Translations under genes and position numbers: made by a program | DNA from: Artemisia argyi | Taxonomy: Eukaryota > Streptophyta > Magnoliopsida > Asterales > Asteraceae | DNA: 64,000 nt | Direction: 5' to 3' | Assembly (NCBI GenBank): GCA_030686995.1 | Contig: CM060691.1 | Span: 92,073,743 to 92,137,742 of the forward strand | Shown: piece by piece, positions 1 through 11,949 of the stretch | Layout: the number at the start of each line of letters is the position of its first letter | Position numbering within the stretch: the first letter of the stretch is position 1 | Notes under the pieces: model-generated | What the model was told of the DNA's origin: nothing | Databases searched by the model: none | What the model saw: only the letters and a program-made list of their open reading frames with translations

Positions 1-839
1 TGACTCATGAAGAAATTTATATGATTAAGGAGGATATTATGTTATGTGAGATATAAGACAAATGTCCAAAGAAAAGTATAAGCAATACTAAACACGTCAA
101 AAGTGTTTTTCTTTTATATCAAAATGTAGAAACGCAGACACCCCTTACTTTTGATATACTCCTTCTCAAAAGGAAGTCACTTATGTATAGGCATATAGCT
201 TTACATGAAAACATACTTAATATTCCAACATTTGATTTTAGTTGTTGTGACACCTTTTCTGCTGTTGGTCGATTTTTCGAGTGACTGCATCGCCTTCCAG
301 GACTTTGGTATCTGGAATGACTGTGATAAGACAGTTTTGTGACAAAAAATTGCATCAGATCTGACATATGATAGATGTACATGTGACCCATTAAAACATG
401 GTGATTGGTGGAGGTTGTGAGATTATAATTATACCTCTTTAGTCATGATATCTACGACCTTAGTTGAATGATGATCTTTCTGACTTTGGTTGATGCATCT
501 AAAGTTTCATAAATTCATAATGAAGCGCAAAACATCACCTCTACTGTATTATAAATGATCAGTTCACTATAGAAATACTTGTATTGTTTTTCTAAATTTA
601 ATAGTAATTTGTCATTTCATTTATGAGAAATGTAAACTCTCGAGACATCCTGAACAGCTCAGTAATACTCTTACAGGCGCGATTAAAATTTTCTGGCAGG
701 TTCTTTAACTAAAGGGTTTGTGGATTAGGAGTCTGCTTGTTTTTTGTGATATAAAATTATCTACAAACATGCTATTTATGCAGGAAACTTTGCTGTGAAA
801 TTTTGTTTTTAACTCATGTTTTATTGGGTTTAATTGCAG

Positions 840-988
840 GTGAGACTGTGTCCCAGACGTAGACAGACTATGTTGTTTTTAGCTACTATGACTGAGCAAG
901 TTGATGAGCTTATCAAACTATTGCTGGATAAACCCTTGCATCTCTATGCTGACCCAACCACAAAAAGTCCATCAACTTTAACTGAAGA
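840..988 (+). pseudogene. Captured exon of a DEAD-box RNA helicase (RH28/DDX27-like)
   Basis: An acceptor (ttgcag, AG at 838-839) and a donor (GT at 989-990) bound a 149 bp open stretch. Its product includes RRRQTMLFLATMTEQVDELI, followed by a KPLHLYADPTTKSP-like segment and LTEE. This is the region around helicase motif III of plant RH28/DDX27-type proteins, nucleolar ATP-dependent RNA helicases of ribosome biogenesis. Motif III is normally S-A-T; here it reads L-A-T, so the fragment is altered as well as isolated. No neighbouring helicase exons are visible. It is antisense to the surrounding Helitron, consistent with capture of genomic DNA including intron flanks. Confidence 0.75.
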
Positions 989-2522
989 GTATGTGCAATA
1001 ATTCTTTTGCAAACTGTTGAAAAGTTTTGATAAGATATACAAATTTCTTTATCTGATCTCACACTTGTCCTATCACTAACTCTAGCATTAAGAGTATGAG
1101 ATAACTTGAAAACACAAAAATAAATAGCACATTTTATGTAGTTAGAATGTACCTCCTAAGCTTGTTTCATATTTCTCATTTGCAAACTTCGTCTTTCAAG
1201 AACCTTTTCCATAAGAGGACCCGTCTACTAAAGGATCCGGATTACCAATCGGCTTCAAAGGCTCAAACATAAACCCATCCTTCAACCACTTAGCCAACGA
1301 TTCGTGTTCCATACCCATTTTAGTTCTATGTCCAAACATCCCTTAGAATAGTTTTTCATCTATTATGCTTTCGCCTTAAAATAATAAACTTGTTTAAAGT
1401 GGTGAATCAATGACATATAATACTTCCGCAAGATAAAGGGACCTCCACTAATCTAAGCTCAAATCACTTGTTTCATAATCGTCCATGGCTATGGGGTGAT
1501 AGTTCATCTCGAGGATCCTCTAAAGAATGTAAACTTGTTTCATTAGAATCGGGTGACACTGGTTGTTGTTGTACCCCATAATTGTCATGAATAACCTGTA
1601 TATTACAAACAAAAGGTTCAAAAACCATTGTAAGCACATTTTAAAAATAGAAATATTTTAGTCGCGAGTGTGGAAACGGGACCTTGGCTAGTGGAGTAAG
1701 ACAGTTAGTTGTGTAGCTAGCATTTGAGACGATCATGATAGCAGATTTACATTCTCTAATTCACACCCATAATCAACATGGAACCATCTGCAATCAAAAC
1801 TGAGATAACAACCTTCTTTGCACCTCCCTAAGATATAAAGCTGAAACAAACAAATACAATGTTATGAAGAATTTTCTTTAAAAAAAAACATACTAAAATT
1901 ATAATTAAACTTCCATATACTTGCCTTCAACTTCTCATGGATAACTTTAGGGTTGTCATTAATGAGTCAAAAGTGGCACAAAGTGTGCTCAAACTCTACA
2001 GCCTCCTAAATCATTTTAAGTGATAAAAAAACGTACCATGTCTAATCATACGTGATTAGCTCATTGCCCAAGTATAGATAATTTTCGGCTGTTAAAGCTC
2101 GTGAGCTAATTGTTATTCTGCTCGTTGCACTCGAAGTAGTCAAATGTTACAACACTTATTATGTATGACAAATAAAATTACCAATTTACCTCTTCTTTTG
2201 GTCCTGACTTGATAGAATCACGTTCATTTAGGTGTAATTACACAGAACAATATAGAAATGAGTCGTCCATAGTCTTTAAAATGCAATTGAAATTGTATGA
2301 AAAACTATGGGATACAAACTCAAATTAAGGGAGTGTTTGGAATTGCTTATTTCTTAGCTTATGGGTTTATTTGAATTCAGTCTTCTATTTCTTCGTGTCT
2401 GGCTCGGGTGCGTCTTTTTCAGTACTTACAAAGAGTTTTATTCTGCAGAAGTCTGGACTTTTTCAATATCGGTTTCAGCTATTGGTGAAGAATCCTGTGG
2501 CTGCAGTGGAGACGTTGAAAAT
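989..2522. other. Helitron A interior, unrecognised exon-like pieces
   Basis: No complete gene. Two minus-strand stretches look like former coding sequence: 1203-1330 (contains GMEHESLAKWLKDGF, ending in a stop near 1203) and 1490-1600 (contains QQQPVSPDSNETSLHSLEDP). A third, less clear one lies at 1725-1850. They may come from one captured gene, which I do not recognise. The rest is AT-rich sequence without detectable structure. Confidence 0.4.
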
Positions 2523-2741
2523 TCAGTTCCTAGTTCTGGCACATGTCTCTTCTATAGCCTCTGTTACAGTAAATGAAGACCCCACATCTGGTACGGTGGT
2601 AGGGGCTGGTAGTAAGAGCAGGGCTATATTGGTTGTAGTATCTACCACAAACTTAGGTTTGGTGTTTTTGCTTCCTGGCCCAAAGTGGATGTGGAAGATG
2701 CGAGTTTTATTTTCCAGCGCTTTTAGCTTTTGAGGTATTCT

Positions 2742-2781
<40 letters not shown>

Positions 2782-2908
2782 TATCTGCGATCTCATTCAT
2801 CAGCTTGAGACAGCTTCCCACCCATTCATCAGTTTGTGGACTGAAGCAGGTTGCTATGATTGTGCCAGTTGCGTCTTCGAGGATCACTTTAAAGCAGTAG
2901 TTGCACAT
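2523..2908 (-). pseudogene. RPA1-like (replication protein A 70 kDa) C-terminal fragment
   Basis: Read on the minus strand, 2908-2780 gives CFKVILEDATGTIIATCFSP and then LMNEIADK. After the poly-G run the product resumes in another frame with KALENKTRIFHIHFGPGS, KFVVDTTT and a stop at 2523-2525. This is the C-terminal OB fold (DBD-C/Rep factor A C-terminal domain) of plant RPA1-like proteins. In established plant Helitrons, RPA-like genes are carried alongside the Rep/helicase, so this may be element-encoded rather than captured. The orientation matches the Helitron. The frame is broken where the 35 bp G run replaces a few codons. The first half is duplicated downstream at 3447-3575. Not functional as read. 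Confidence 0.72.
2745..2779. repeat. Poly-G homopolymer (35 G)
   Basis: An uninterrupted run of 35 G interrupts the RPA-like fragment and abuts the left end of the tandem duplication. On the minus strand it encodes a run of prolines. It may be a real homopolymer expansion or an assembly/polishing artefact. G runs of this length readily form G-quadruplexes and are poorly sequenced. Confidence 0.9.
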
Positions 2909-4100
2909 AGTGTGAAAAAAAAGTAGAATAAGTTATATAAAAAATTAAAAATATTATGTGCTTATTAATATGCAGTTTTTCATATGTATATATAAAATAT
3001 ATATAGTAACTTATAATCGCACGTACCTAATAGCTATTCCAGCTGAAGTGAAGCAAATGATCACGGATGCTTTCACCTTGATTGTGCAATTGATCATAGA
3101 TGCTTTCACCTTCATTTGCTTCACGCATTATTCACCACACAATTATTCTGCAATTGTTGCACGCAATTATAAACCGTTTATCTTCACTGCTATTAATTGG
3201 TATACTTGCATAATTCAAGTAATTGAAGCAAAACGTGCATTGTTGATCAGTCAATTGTTTTCTTTGCCTATGCTACTGTTTTCATGTCTCAAGTGGATAT
3301 GTTGAAAATTGTAGTATTTGGTGGAAAGGCTCGTGCACTTAGGCCCAACCCATCAATCATAACAGATGAATGAGAAGGTTCACGGCCGAAAACAATAGTC
3401 TCTAACTCTGCCACATTCTTTAGTTATGGATAACTCTGCCACATTCTTTATCTGCGATCTCATTCATCAGCTTGAGACAGCTTCCCACCCATTCATCAGT
3501 TTGTGGACTGAAGCAGGTTGCTATGATTGTGCCAGTTGCGTCTTCGAGGATCACTTTAAAGCAGTAGTTGCACATAGTGTGAAAAAAAAGTAGAATAAGT
3601 TATATAAAAAATTAAAAATATTATGTGCTTATTAATATGCAGTTTTTCATATGTATATATAAAATATATATAGTAACTTATAATCGCACGTACCTAATAG
3701 CTATTCCAGCTGAAGTGAAGCAAATGATCACGGATGCTTTCACCTTGATTGTGCAATTGATCATAGATGCTTTCACCTTCATTTGCTTCACGCATTATTC
3801 ACCACACAATTATTCTGCAATTGTTGCACGCAATTATAAACCGTTTATCTTCACTGCTATTAATTGGTATACTTGCATAATTCAAGTAATTGAAGCAAAA
3901 CGTGCATTGTTGATCAGTCAATTGTTTTCTTTGCCTATGCTACTGTTTTCATGTCTCAAGTGGATATGTTGAAAATTGTAGTATTTGGTGGAAAGGCTCG
4001 TGCACTTGGGCCCAACCCATCAATCATAACAGATGAATGAGAAGGTTCACGGCCGAAAACAATAGTCTCTAACTCTGCCACATTCTTTAGTTATGGATAA
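2780..4100. repeat. Tandem duplication, two ~654 bp copies, period 667 bp
   Basis: 2780-3433 is repeated at 3447-4100. By eye I found one substitution (aggccc versus gggccc near 3342/4009). The 13 bp between the copies (actctgccacatt) repeats a word already present at 3407. Each copy contains the RPA-like half exon (minus strand) and a 115-codon plus-strand ORF that is an accidental open frame with no recognisable domain. The near identity means a very recent duplication or a mis-assembly at the poly-G run. Confidence 0.9.
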
Positions 4101-4299
4101 TCATCAAATTCCATGTTTGCCTTTAAGGTTGCTTGATGCTTCAGTATCTTCCAGACTAAGAAACAAATAAGAATAATCTCAGCACTATTTAGAGGTAACG
4201 CTAATATATAGGTCGATTCAGGTTATTTAAATATTTTCACATGTCAAATGGGGATCAACCGAAAGATGGAAGGGAACAAACGGTTTAAATGGCCTAATT

Positions 4300-4680
4300 C
4301 ACCTACCCCATCCATTATGCCACCTTTAGCACCATCTTAGAAAAGCATATGCAGCAATCCCCAAACTGACCCATTTTAGCCCCTACTTCAGACCGTAAAC
4401 ATACCCAATTCAGCCCCAATTCATCACCCAAACCCACGCATTTCAGCCCCCAAACGCACCTACTTCAGGGCTCATTCAAGCACTCAAATGCACCCATCAC
4501 AGCCCCCATTTCTGCCCCGAATCCCACACCCATTTTAGTCCCCAAACTGACCCATATTAGCCCCCACTTCAGCCCCCAAACACATCCAATACAGCCCAAT
4601 TTCATCACCCAAACCTTCCATTTCAGACCCCAAACCCACCCATTTTAGTCTCCATTTCATGACCCAAACCCAACCAAACC
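4300..4680. repeat. Degenerate C-rich minisatellite
   Basis: Irregular repeats of words such as 'cccaaacccaccca', 'tttcagccccca' and 'attcatcaccc', with an apparent unit of about 25-35 bp. No ORF or transposon terminus is associated. It lies inside Helitron A. Confidence 0.7.
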
Positions 4681-4964
4681 ATATTACCTGATGGAATCTT
4701 ATTAAACACCCTAAGCGCTATTGGGACCCAAACATACCCACTCCTGAAATGGGTATGTTACCTGGTGAAACGGTGTCGTTTACCTGATGAAATCTTATTT
4801 TTCATGAGTCTCAAACTGGTCACTACCACAAACACCAAATGGATATTTAAACAGCGTCAAGCTATTACCTAGCAGAGCTTGTTAGTGATGGAACATGTGT
4901 TTATTCTAAAAAGGTTTGGCATAAACATATGTTACTAATTATTATTAACACATGAATCACATAC

Positions 4965-5230
4965 CTCTCAGCAAACTGAATAAACCCACACTGCTTCCAA
5001 CGGGGATCTTTACATGGACTAACTGTCCGTATTGGCTAAACACCCGCTTAAGATGTTCCTTGGTAACATTAGGATCCAACCCGCCAACAAATACCTGCAA
5101 TGAAAAACTTCAAAACATTTAGTATTCTGTTTCATAATGTAATGTGTGTTCTGGTAATGAAACAAATTACTGACAGTTGTATCATTTGGATCGTCGTCAT
5201 TTAGTGTTCCTTGAGTATTCTGGTATGAAG
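4965..5230 (-). pseudogene. Captured exons of an RBP45/RBP47-like RNA-binding protein
   Basis: Two adjacent minus-strand exons with correct splice signals. Exon 1 is 5230-5175 (acceptor complementary to 5231-5232, donor at 5174-5173; product YQNTQGTLNDDDPNDTT). Exon 2 is 5094-4965 (product VFVGGLDPNVTKEHLKRVF, then YGQLVHVKIPVG). VFVGGLD is the RNP2-type start of the third RRM of plant RBP45/47, nuclear poly(U)/poly(A)-binding proteins. Near the end of exon 2 one A is missing, which shifts the frame before the RNP1-like segment. The intron between the exons is kept, so the piece was captured from genomic DNA, not from mRNA. Neighbouring exons are not seen. Confidence 0.8.
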
Positions 5231-6990
5231 CTGCAAATAAAGAAAATATAAATGAAAAAATTTAGGGACAAGCAATTGTTGTTGCCTCCGTCTAATATCC
5301 TATAACCGCAGAGGCCGGTAATTGCAGTGATGGAGATACAATAGCCAGAAGGCTAATTATTGCAATCGCATGAGTAATGTATTGACAGAACAAAACCTTT
5401 TATGTTTAATCAGGCCAATACACGGAATACGTAAAGGCATATCATTTATATTTTCCCGTTCTTTAAAGATGGCTAAAAGCAATGCACATATATTCAGTGA
5501 ACGAAACCATGAAAGATCTCGAGAAGTCAATCGAAAAAGGTTAATACTGTATTTCTTGTAGCCTTTATGGCCAAAAGTACATACATATATGCTTAAGCTA
5601 TTTCTTTCTACCAAGCAGACTACTGCTTGGTGTTAAATCTAATGTGAAATTTTAAACCGAAACCTCATCCAGACATTAAAAGGTTACTGCCAATAAAGGA
5701 TCTATACTACGCTTGCCATCCATTGGGTCAGTCAATTTCCGTCAAACGTCTATATGGCGTTGTTACTAATATAGTTTTTGTTGTTAAATGGCTCTCTGAA
5801 ACTTAAATTCGCATAAAATCTAAGCTTTTTTTGGGTAGAATATATCTTTGAGTCTAACTTGAACCGTAGGTGGACTTTTAATGTTAAGATCTTGTGAAGT
5901 ACATGTTAGCACTGTCTTTCTAGCATGGATACAAACACCCAACTAAAAAAGCACGCACGACAAACATCATAGGAAAATATGGCAAACTAATGATCATGAT
6001 AAGCTTGTATGTAACTGAATGAGATAACTAAAGAAAAATGGAAGCTAAACTTCATTCAAAGAAATGACAGCAACCTTAAATTTTTAAGGAGAGAAGAACA
6101 GAACTACAGATCCATCTAACAATTTAAATTTATTTTGAATCTTACACGGTGTAAATAAATAAACACCACAATCGATTCGATCTGTTTCCATCTGGGTCAA
6201 GTGCATCATTCGCTTCTGAAAATTAATGAAAAAAATTATAGGCTTACAGATACTTTGCTGATGATGTAGAACTGGTAGGAGGGTTCAGAGTTCCGGACGT
6301 CACCAGGGATGATCTTGTTCTTATATGTTAAGGCTATAAACAGGGTTTGATTCAAATTCTTATTGGTGATCTGTGTCATTAACATATATCAATACAAATA
6401 TCACCAAATTTATTAAGAATCCAATTCTCAGAATAAAGCTTAGCTCAAATAATAACAACGAACCTGACAATCTTGAAGAGGTTGATAAGATGCTATAATT
6501 TTTTTATAATGCTGACACTTCTAGCGGTTCCATTTAAATGTTTGTCCATGCACTCTATACATAAGAAAGAAAAACATCAGAAACAACCTTGACCTAAAGC
6601 AATGAGCACCATTAGAATATTCCTATACTGAATATATAGTAATGATGTTTAATCCAAACACACATGTATGCACAAATAAGCAACTCCAAACAGCTGATAA
6701 GTATAAAGAATCACAACAAATGATGATGTATTATTGAGACACTTCTCCTAGTTGAAACCATGGAAAAACCCTAATAAAATCATATTAATTGCAGAAGAAA
6801 TATTTGAAACAGTAAAAGTTGTCGATTTAGGGTTTTGTGAAGGGAAGCGAATATTGATAGGAGAAATAAGGGCTTAGTTATGCCCATGATGTTTTTTGCC
6901 CCATAATGTCACAATTGGTCCCTCCGTTTTTAGCGTAATCTCTTTTGTCAAGTATAATTTTTTTGTTTTCTATTCCTAATCACAATCAAT
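5231..6990. other. Helitron A interior, mostly unrecognised
   Basis: One minus-strand exon-like piece lies at 6250-6365 (contains YKNKIIPGDVRNSEPSYQFY and an open 35-codon run), which I cannot assign. A small overlapping pair of open frames at 5357-5614 has no recognisable domain. The rest is AT-rich, with no RNA gene, hairpin or repeat detected. Confidence 0.4.
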
Positions 6991-7053
6991 GGCTTGGCTC
7001 CATTGGTTGGCAAGCTTGTGTGTGGATGCCAAGACCTAGGTTCGAATCCTGCA
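6991..7053 (+). other. tRNA-like block with pol III A and B boxes (Helitron A)
   Basis: TGGCTCCATTGG at 6995-7006 resembles a pol III A box and GGTTCGAATCC at 7039-7049 is a perfect-looking B box, 32 bp apart as in a tRNA gene. No full cloverleaf or acceptor stem is evident, so this is tRNA-derived rather than a working tRNA gene. It lies about 200 bp inside the Helitron 5' end, antisense to the element. Matching blocks sit in the same place in Helitrons B and C. Confidence 0.65.
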
Positions 7054-7252
7054 AATGTTATAATTTTTAAAATCCGGAATTTATGAATTCTCTCAAAAGA
7101 AATAAAAAAAAAAATACGAATTTACATTTCAAAAAATAAAAATAAATAAAACACTAATTGCACTACTGATGACATGGCTGATGACATGGCTGATAATGAA
7201 TTACTAGGCATTGACTGGGCAATGAGGTGGCATTTTCTTCAAATGCCTCCTG

Positions 7253-7255
<3 letters not shown>

Positions 7256-7325
<70 letters not shown>
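7256..7325. repeat. (TA)n microsatellite, ~70 bp
   Basis: Pure TA repeat marking the boundary between the Helitron A 5' end and the gypsy-like LTR to the right. All three large Helitrons here end in such arrays. Confidence 0.95.
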
Positions 7326-7328
<3 letters not shown>

Positions 7329-9236
7329 TATACATGCATGCATCTTCTCCATCATTCATCGTACACTTTCACAACACTCTTTCTTCCTAAAAATCACCCC
7401 CGAAGTTCCAACAATAATCATACTTACATATTGAAAGCAAGAAATAGGATCGGGTTTAATATTCATGTATATTACTTTGGGTATTAGTCGATTTGGTTGT
7501 TTCCTTGTGTTTCATTCGTTTCTACTCGTTTCTCCACCACCCTAGAGGTGTTGTAAGTCGTTTCAAACTCTTTTCAATTCAATTCACACGTTAAAATATG
7601 TTCCATGCATCAAGTTTATTTTTATTCGATTATATATAAGTTTCATGTATATATATTTACGTACGAATAAATTGTAGCAACACAAACGTGGCTAGCCTCT
7701 ATCTTGGAAGGCCTAGGAGTCACGTAGCACACATATTTCACGTTTATTTTCACTTTACATGCATCAACCAAATCATTTTCGAACCATACACAATCGCATG
7801 AAAATTCACATAAACACTTAGAAATATTTTTAACTATTTCATATATATAAACGTTCCATGTAGCCCAAGAAACACACGTATAAATTGAAATATTACTTAA
7901 CGAGCACCCAATATTTTTACACGACTCAATAGATCACTTAGAAAACTACCAATTTCATTTAGATGACATGTAAAAATAATCGCGTTTCGACACATAAAAT
8001 GATTCATTTTGATTCGACAAACCACAAGATTTTCAAAACTTATTTAGTTAAAAACTTATAATTTTCGTGTGGGCTTATTCAAGGCCCAACAAGAGATAAC
8101 AAACCATAAGCCCACTGGGCTCATATGAAACATTTTTAGAATCATAAAAATAGCCCAAGTCTAGGCCCAAAACAATTACCATGCCCTCGCCTCCAAATTT
8201 CTAAATGGGCTTTTGTTTTGGCTCGTTATAAGCCCATAAGCTAAAAAATAAGCTATTTTTGTAAATAATCAGTTGAAATAAGTTTTAATAAGCTTCAATA
8301 AGCTCCAGAAAATTTAATATAATTTTTCCCATAATTTTTGAACGTTTGGACTAAAAATGTAACGCGACGACACCTAAAAGGTCTAAAACTGCCAAACCTT
8401 GAAAACTTGGACTAAAACTGTCAAAATAGAAAGTTTAGGATAAAAATTGATATTATATGATGTTTCAAGCTTAGATTTTAATTTTGGACAAGTAGTGGAC
8501 TATAATTATAAAATAGATACGAAAAGGACTAACGGTGTAACACTAACACCGTTAGTATAAAAAGTGTAAAAATTGGAAAAGGACAAGGACTAAACATAAT
8601 CTATTTGACATTCTTATTTTTTTTTTCTATTTTACGGCAACCATCACGTAATATGCAATTTTATTACGTTTTATTTGTATATTATTTATTTTTACGTTAA
8701 TAATATATAAAACGATATGTCAAAAATTAATATTTTTACTTATGTTTAAAAAGGTAAAACTTCGATGGATAATATAAATAAAGTATTTTATTATATCATG
8801 CATGGCATAATAATTACACTGCACATCATCTATTCGTCATAACGAATAAATTTTTCGTTATTCGTTCATATTTACCAAATAGTATTTGGTCAAATTCTCA
8901 GATAAATTTATTTATCAGGTTCCGTATCAAAGACGTTTCCATAATCGTTCCCATAAATCTCATCCTACTTTACTTTTTATCATTTTCGTATCAATCCAGG
9001 TGAGTCATAGTCTCATTTCCAATACTTGTTTTTAAACTCATTGGGGGAGATACATGCTTACATATACTTTGATAAATGGATAAGTATATGAATAAAATAC
9101 ATGATTCAAATCAATTTCCTAATGGATATTAAATTAGTATGGTTTGTAATTTAAGATTGTAATATATACTATACTTGACAAAATACTTAATTGAAATACT
9201 CATATGATAATGCTTTCAATTTGATTATTGTGGTAT

Positions 9237-9327
<91 letters not shown>

Positions 9328-10425
9328 CTGATGAATTACTTGACTGAAATACTGATATTCATATGATAATATTTTCAATTCGATTATTGTGGTATGTGAT
9401 ATACATGTGTTACTGGCGAAATACTTAAACTGAATTACTGATACTCAAACGATAATATTCCCAAACTGATTACTGTGGTATGATACTTGATTACATGATG
9501 TTATTCTGAATGATCCCATTATTACTTTGATATTGCCTAAGTTACCTTATCGCCATAAAGTCCCTCAATCATGAGCCATTAATCACATGTAAAGTGGGCG
9601 CGAATATAGTGAACAGCTTCGAAACCTGTTAAGGACTGACCTCTTGTCCCAATAATACTTGACGGAATGCCATTTGCAAATGGTTAGTCGTATTAGTCGT
9701 GATACACTATATTCGTAGACAAATAGGAATTGGCAAATCACCTATTATTAGAGGGCAAAATTTATCATTGATTTGATAAAACACCTCTTTTGGTTAAGCT
9801 TGTGTGTCATGAGGCTTGGTGCAATATCTATAAAGGAAATGTATGTTTTCAACATATATTTAGATACAGCTGTATAGGAATTTGACCATACTTGAATTGT
9901 ATATCTGATTAAATTAGCATCATGATTTTCCAGCTCATGTTAGGATTATTGATTCCTTATTTGAATATGATTGAATACTTATGTGATTTATTTGTGATTA
10001 TAGTCAATATACTCAATACTTGTTTTATTACTGTTTGTATTTTATCAATACCAAATATTTCTGAAATCTAACAAAATAAAGGGTTTTCCATAAAACTCTA
10101 TGAACTCACCAACTTTTGTGTTGACACTTTTAAGCATGTGTATCTCAGGTAATTTAACGGAGCAGGACAAGACACGGAGTGGGCATTTATTACTCTGATA
10201 AATTAAAATGGTGTAAAAATCAAATATGTCATTCTTTCAAGACTTTTTATCTTTTAATAAGATTTTAAATGAAATGGTTCATATTTTATCAAAAATATTG
10301 TTTGAATGACAAATAACTTTCAAAACGCTTCTTTTAAGCCGTTTTATGAGATTAAAACTTCGATCCTCTCCGTAACACCCAAAATACTTTTCAGCTACAA
10401 CAAACTTAAATTTGGGGGTGTTACA
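7326..10425 (+). mobile_element. Degenerate gypsy-type LTR, plus orientation (right part)
   Basis: 10085-10160 contains 'actctatgaactcac', 'tttgtgttgac', 'agcatgtg' and 'tatctcaggt' in the same order as the complement of the LTRs at 45639-45700 and 50619-50700. The right end, gggggtgttaca at 10414-10425, matches the 3' end (gggggtgttata) of those LTRs. This is therefore an older, diverged relative in the opposite orientation. The left boundary is not visible and may lie beyond Helitron A, which seems to have inserted near its TATA region. No gag or pol ORF is present. The sequence is heavily decayed and very AT-rich (8580-8880). Confidence 0.5.
9110..9500. repeat. Three ~85 bp imperfect tandem repeats with embedded (TA)n
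   Basis: The words 'catatgataat', 'tcaatt(t/c)gattattgtgg' and 'tatgtgatata' recur three times. The first copy has expanded into a pure TA array (9239-9326), while the later copies keep the unexpanded 'tgatatacatg' and 'tggtatgatac'. This shows a TA array arising from a short TATA seed within a repeat unit. Confidence 0.75.
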
Positions 10426-11949
10426 CCATATAATATTAATCCTGAAAATAAATAATATATAACATTAATCCCATTAAAAAATATGTTTATCTAACTAAAA
10501 TATAACTTCTTACAATTCATTTGCCATATTAAAAACAGTTATGTAAAATACCTAGTCGTAAATACGGAGCAGTTGGTTTTTTATCATGTAACCGAAGAAG
10601 CAAATAATTTTTGATTCAAGTAATACAGTAAAGTTAAGAATTCAACTAAAATTGTTTTAAAAAGTAAAACTTAATTTTGTTTAGTTCTATCTCATTGTAC
10701 AAGACCATGTGTGAGTGTGACCCTACAAGGCTACAATGTAGCAGTACATTAAAGTTGTACAATTTTTTCTCTCTCCCCAAAACATCATCTTCTTGCTTGA
10801 ACTTTAATTTCCATGAAATAGTTTCGATCTATTTTTCCATTTTTCTTTCTATGCTACTGCAACATGTACCTAAAATTTGATGCCCCCTGAATTTTGCTGC
10901 CCTGGGCCGTCACCCACCTCGCCCGGTACCAGGGCCGGCCATGATTGCTTATTTAGTATGATTATGATTTACTTGATAGCAAGTACTTATTCAAGATTAG
11001 CTCATAAGAGAAGGTATGAAGTGCACACTCGTTTTAGGTAACTTGATGCCCCACTACAAAGTGCGGGGGTCAAGGGGGTCATGCGCCCATGTGAGCAGTG
11101 ACGAACCCAACACAAAACTTATGGTGGTTCCTTTACTTAGTAGGGACTGTTAATACAAATAATCACATAAAAACGTTATTTCTATTTAAAGATTTCTCTT
11201 TAGTTACAAATATCAAAACGTATTAAGTAAAAGTTCAAGTAAACAAGTCTTAGACTTAAGTTTTCATTTGAAGAAAATCACTTAAGGTAAGAATATGGAT
11301 CCCTAAAATTTGTGTAATGATCAAATAAGGTTTTATCATTCATAATACATTAAATACTTGCATTAGTTTATAAAACATTGCATACTTTTGTAAAGTTTCA
11401 CAAAAAATTTTATTTACACCCAAATTACATTCATGTTTTATAAACCCCTAACCATCTAGAAGACATCTTTCCCATTAGGAAGTGAATCAAACAGAATCTT
11501 GCATTGAGAAATTAAGTGATTGGCCATTTTTGATGATAAACAAATACTTAAATCATTGACCATCAAGAAGGCATCTTCCTCATTTGAAGGTAAATCAAAT
11601 GCAATATTGCATTGAGTAAGGGATGAGAAAAAAATGATAAATATGTAACTTGTAATAAATAATGTAAGTTGCAAATACAAACATGTAACTTGACATCTTC
11701 CTCATCCCTTGCAATCATCTTTCTAGTGGTGTTGAAATATAATAGCACAGCTAAGTTGCAAATACAAAACTAATAACTACAACACATAAGACTTGAAAAT
11801 CTTCTTGTGTTCTTCCCTTCCTAGAAAGATTGATTAGTTATCAGGATCACCTGAATGAATATAAAACTAGAAACTCATCAAAGAAGTGTGTGCATGAATG
11901 TATGAAAGACACCACTAGGATGTCATTATGTCAAGTTGCTTGTGTGAGT
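10426..11949. other. Transposon debris, including a probable hAT-type terminus
   Basis: At 10877-10945, 'gccccctgaattttgc', 'ccctgggccgtcacccac' and 'cagggccggcc' form the kind of GC-rich CAGGGCCGGCC terminus seen on plant hAT-like transposons. The partner terminus is not found. A short direct repeat ('cattgacc..aagaaggcatctt' and similar) occurs at 11455-11600. No gene is recognised, and the open frames here are short and low in complexity. Confidence 0.4.

Larger units (their letters stand above)
1..7260 (-). mobile_element. Helitron A, 5' part and interior (3' end outside window)
   Basis: Read on the minus strand, this element starts inside the (TA)n array at about 7256 and continues with AACAGGAGGC (complement of 7245-7254). 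The same motif follows the 5' end of Helitrons B and C. The next ~110 bp, with repeated 'atggctgatgac' words (7169-7193), also match Helitron C at 44665-44740. No GC-rich hairpin plus CTAG terminus lies between 1 and 7000, so the 3' end is probably left of the window. Contents: an RPA-like C-terminal fragment in sense orientation, RBP45/47 exons, an antisense DEAD-box helicase exon and a tRNA-like block. No Rep/helicase ORF is visible, so it looks non-autonomous. The terminal TC dinucleotide cannot be placed because it has merged with the TA array. Confidence 0.7.

Noticed and set aside
2371..2733. 120-codon plus-strand ORF
   Set aside because: Shadow of the minus-strand RPA-like fragment, which explains the open frame.
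2958..3305. Identical 115-codon ORFs at 2958 and 3625
   Set aside because: Identity comes from the tandem duplication. They have no family resemblance and are opposite to the RPA-like exon.
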